NCBI GenBank assembly: GCA_028671895.1
Contig: CM053807.1
Coordinates: forward strand, 51,203,903-51,267,902
Reading direction: 5' to 3'
DNA: 64,000 bases
Origin: Oenanthe sinensis
Lineage: Eukaryota; Streptophyta; Magnoliopsida; Apiales; Apiaceae
How positions within the stretch are numbered: the stretch's first letter is position 1; the number at the start of each line of letters is the position of its first letter. This document shows positions 61,701 to 64,000 of this stretch, in pieces. A program made the position numbers and the translations under genes. The notes under the pieces are model-generated. The model searched no databases. It was given only the letters and a program-made list of their open reading frames with translations, and was not told the origin of the DNA.

Positions 61701-64000
61701 ACTCTTTTGAGAAGGCAGCGTCCCAGATAACTTATTGTTTCCAAGAAACCTGACAACAAAAAACAAAATCATGCTTCAGTAAAACTTAAAGTAGTCCAAA
61801 AGATTAAATAAACTTATCTTAGATCACGTGACTGGAAAAGAACAAGTTGAAGATGTGCATTACAAGAATGAAAGTGAACTCAAATTGAATAGTGAGTTTG
61901 GAATCCTTCCACTGAAGTTGTTGAAGCTCAAATCTCTGGCAAAAAAATTAAATTAGTAAACATCAATCAAACAATAAAACTTAAATAGATTACTGCAACA
62001 ATTTCCGTTGGATGAATTTAAAAACTTTCAGATAATCTATGGAGAAAATATGTCACACGCTAGAAGTTAATGTGTTTAGAAGTCAACATGATCATCCCAA
62101 GGAGAAGAGGTCAGTCAAGTTTCAGCAAAGTTATAAAGTCTCATTACTTTGAGTCAAAACTTGACATAGTTGCAGAAGAACCAGGAAAAAGTGCAAGGAT
62201 CAGGACAGTAAGGAGAAGGATTCATGGCCATGACTGACCTCCTTGGTTTAGTGGCATGCGATGACAATCTCTGTCACAGCTGTAACATCTACACAGAGTC
62301 TTACTATGATTTTTTTTAGCCTATAATAGACTTTCTTGTTCAAAAAGGATACAAGTTATTATGAAGAGAGTATACATATAGAGAAATTACTACAGAAGTT
62401 CCTGGTTTTTTTAATCATCTACTCGAGAGATGTAAAAACTAGGAGAAAGGAAATTCTTGAATTGCATCAAAATTTTATGGTGGTGTTCTTTAGAAGTTGT
62501 ATTCTTTTATCATTTGCCTGTACCCTGTAAGCACAGTCTCGCTATATGACAGGTGTTCTTTGATACACTCCTTGATATATGACAATGACACAACTCTATT
62601 AAGAAAAGATTGGAAATATAAAAGATGTGAAGGTGTTTTATTAACGATAACAAAGGATAAATACCCAGGTATTCGAGAGACCTGGTACTCTCCCTGAAGC
62701 CACAATAGCTTGTTACAATTCAATATTTTTCTATCCCTCACATACTCATTCCTTGACAATATATTATGCCATATTCTCTACTTACCAAATATAGAAGATA
62801 TCAATCTATTCCACCAGATCTTATATTAATTTATTATAGCATATATTAATATATTCTAATTGATTTATTAGTAACAATCAGACAACCAAGATATCACCTT
62901 ATTACTCTTAGACGTCCCTTTTATTACGTCTAACATATGTGTACCTCACTGGAACCCTATCATTCTTCCCCCTTCAATATAGGTAGTTTAATTCCTTTTT
63001 TGAAAATTAGGATGTACTTTCTAATTTATTTTATAGAATTATTAATCTTGAATGTTCAATCTACCCTTTATACTTGGTGAGTTGCGACCTTTTTGCTTAA
63101 TTAATATGACTTTTAATAGTTGTTTACTATATAATAGACATACTTATTTAGCGCAATAAATATATGATAGAATCACAGGAGACTTGGGACATAAAGTTCT
63201 ATGAATCTTTTACATGACTTCATCTACATTTGCTCTACTTTCAGATTTAAGATTATCAGATAGAACACCATTATTAGAACAAAATCAAGCTTCAGCTTAA
63301 AATGGCTGTGCCTGATCTTCCAACATTAATGACTTACAGTTGAGTCAAATTTCGATATCCACCAATGTCAGAAGGGATAGAACCAGACATATTGTTATTT
63401 CGCAAAACTCTGCAAAAGGGGGGAAACAAATCAGTCGTAGTATATCTTTCAGAAGAGCGATTAGGAAATTTGGAATAATTTTTTGCAAATAATTAAAAGC
63501 ATATAAGACAAAGATATCAAGCCTTAAAATAAATTTCCTTACAAGAAAGTTAGAGACTTCATTTCCTTGATGAATTCCAGTGTAGAACTCCCATTAGACA
63601 AATCACTTATTCTCCTGAGCAATACAATTTCCAAAGGTCATTATACAAAGTAACGGAAAGCAGACACTACAAACAAAGATCCAAGTAATGAAAATGTGCG
63701 TACAAACATATATTGAAGTAGTACTCACAAATCTGTCAGTGATGTCAAATTGGAAAGTGCCATCGGTATGGGACCTTCAAAAGAGTTTCCTTGCAACCTC
63801 CTAAACAAACACCAGGATATATCTAAACACTGAGCTTGCCATAACTTATCTAAGAAACAAATATCATATCTTAATATACTGCATGCTGAGACGAATTTGT
63901 CAGTTTCGAGAATGGAAAGGGAAGAAATAAGTCTTACAGAACATTAAGCTTTGACCAGTTTCCAATGAAGTCAGGTATTCTGCCCGTGAGATCGTTGTCA
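55787..64000 (-). CDS. LRR-malectin receptor-like kinase, LRR-VIII-2 type (N-terminal end outside window)
   Basis: I assembled 17 minus-strand exons with matching phases: 63938..64000 (partial), 63729..63800, 63543..63614, 63338..63409, 61864..61935, 61684..61749, 61021..61086, 60858..60902, 60320..60384, 59314..59690, 59013..59208, 58753..58917, 58260..58378, 57496..57706, 56824..57055, 56568..56718 and 55787..56098. They encode about 784 residues. In order: leucine-rich repeats, one per 66-72-base exon (NDLTGRIPDFIGNW, NNMSGSIPSDIGGY), the linker LPAGLNCLQRGFPCNRDPPRY, a malectin domain (NFSIKCGGPSIRTSDG to YLEIHLFWAGKGTCCIP), a membrane span (GLIVGIAIPVAVVSFLAVFF), then the kinase. The kinase has LGEGGFGPVYK, VAVKQLS, HRDVKASN, SDFGLAK and APEYAMRGHLTEKADVFGFG, all intact. 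It resembles the At1g53440/At1g56140 group. Such receptors are thought to perceive cell-wall or defence cues; the ligand is unknown. Confidence 0.93.
61523..61657. mobile_element. Possible small MITE in receptor-kinase intron
   Basis: An AT-rich block with imperfect inverted ends (TGTGTTTGGGAAC... and, on the reverse strand, ATGTTTGGATAATC...), similar internal inverted phrases (AATTCAAATGAAATCC), and no coding. The target duplication was not identified. Confidence 0.4.

Overview
The window is nuclear DNA of a flowering plant. Coding exons are separated by AT-rich introns with GT..AG borders, some upstream regions carry telo-box (AAACCCTA) motifs, and several plant-only families are present: a DYW-class PPR protein, a BOI-type RING ligase, a malectin/LRR receptor kinase and a coumarin-pathway dioxygenase. 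Transposon relics fill the spaces between genes. A eudicot is likely; the exact family cannot be read from the sequence. No operon-like organisation, CRISPR array, tRNA or rRNA gene was seen.

Layout, left to right. 1-6456 (+) is the 3' part of a PAT1 mRNA-decapping activator; its first exon or exons lie outside the window. 7.1-10.4 kb is AT-rich and holds a probable short Helitron (9265-10052). 10.66-14.5 kb (+) is a complete six-exon eIF3 subunit J gene with a small MITE in an intron. 16.0-17.4 kb (+) is a three-exon BOI-like RING E3 ligase. 17.4-24.8 kb holds no gene I can recognise. 24.8-26.5 kb (-) is a five-exon REV7/MAD2B gene. 28.7-31.9 kb (-) is elongation factor 2 with its start codon isolated at the end of the first coding exon. 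33.9-35.6 kb (-) is a 2-oxoglutarate dioxygenase closely resembling scopoletin 8-hydroxylase. 36.5-38.8 kb (-) is a TPR protein with an acidic tail. 39.3-40.0 kb is a retroposon with 15-bp target-site duplications. 42.0-44.1 kb (-) is an intronless DYW2-like PPR protein, and 46.4-46.9 kb (-) is a truncated, frameshifted copy of its N-terminal part. 48.3-48.9 kb (+) is a small intronless membrane protein downstream of two G-boxes. 49.5-54.7 kb is a Ty3/gypsy chromovirus relic with a 3.5-kb 3' LTR, a 5-bp target-site duplication and a 32-bp tandem repeat. 55.8-64.0 kb (-) is a 17-exon LRR-malectin receptor kinase that runs off the right edge.

The genes look like ordinary independent plant genes and not one pathway. 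Three act on mRNA translation or decay (PAT1, eIF3j, eEF2), which I take as chance. I found no convincing previously undescribed system. The most useful observations are the reconstructed exon structures (especially REV7 and the receptor kinase), the DYW2 pseudogene set between 150-bp direct repeats, an open, length-divisible-by-three intron in eIF3j, and the anatomy of the mobile elements.
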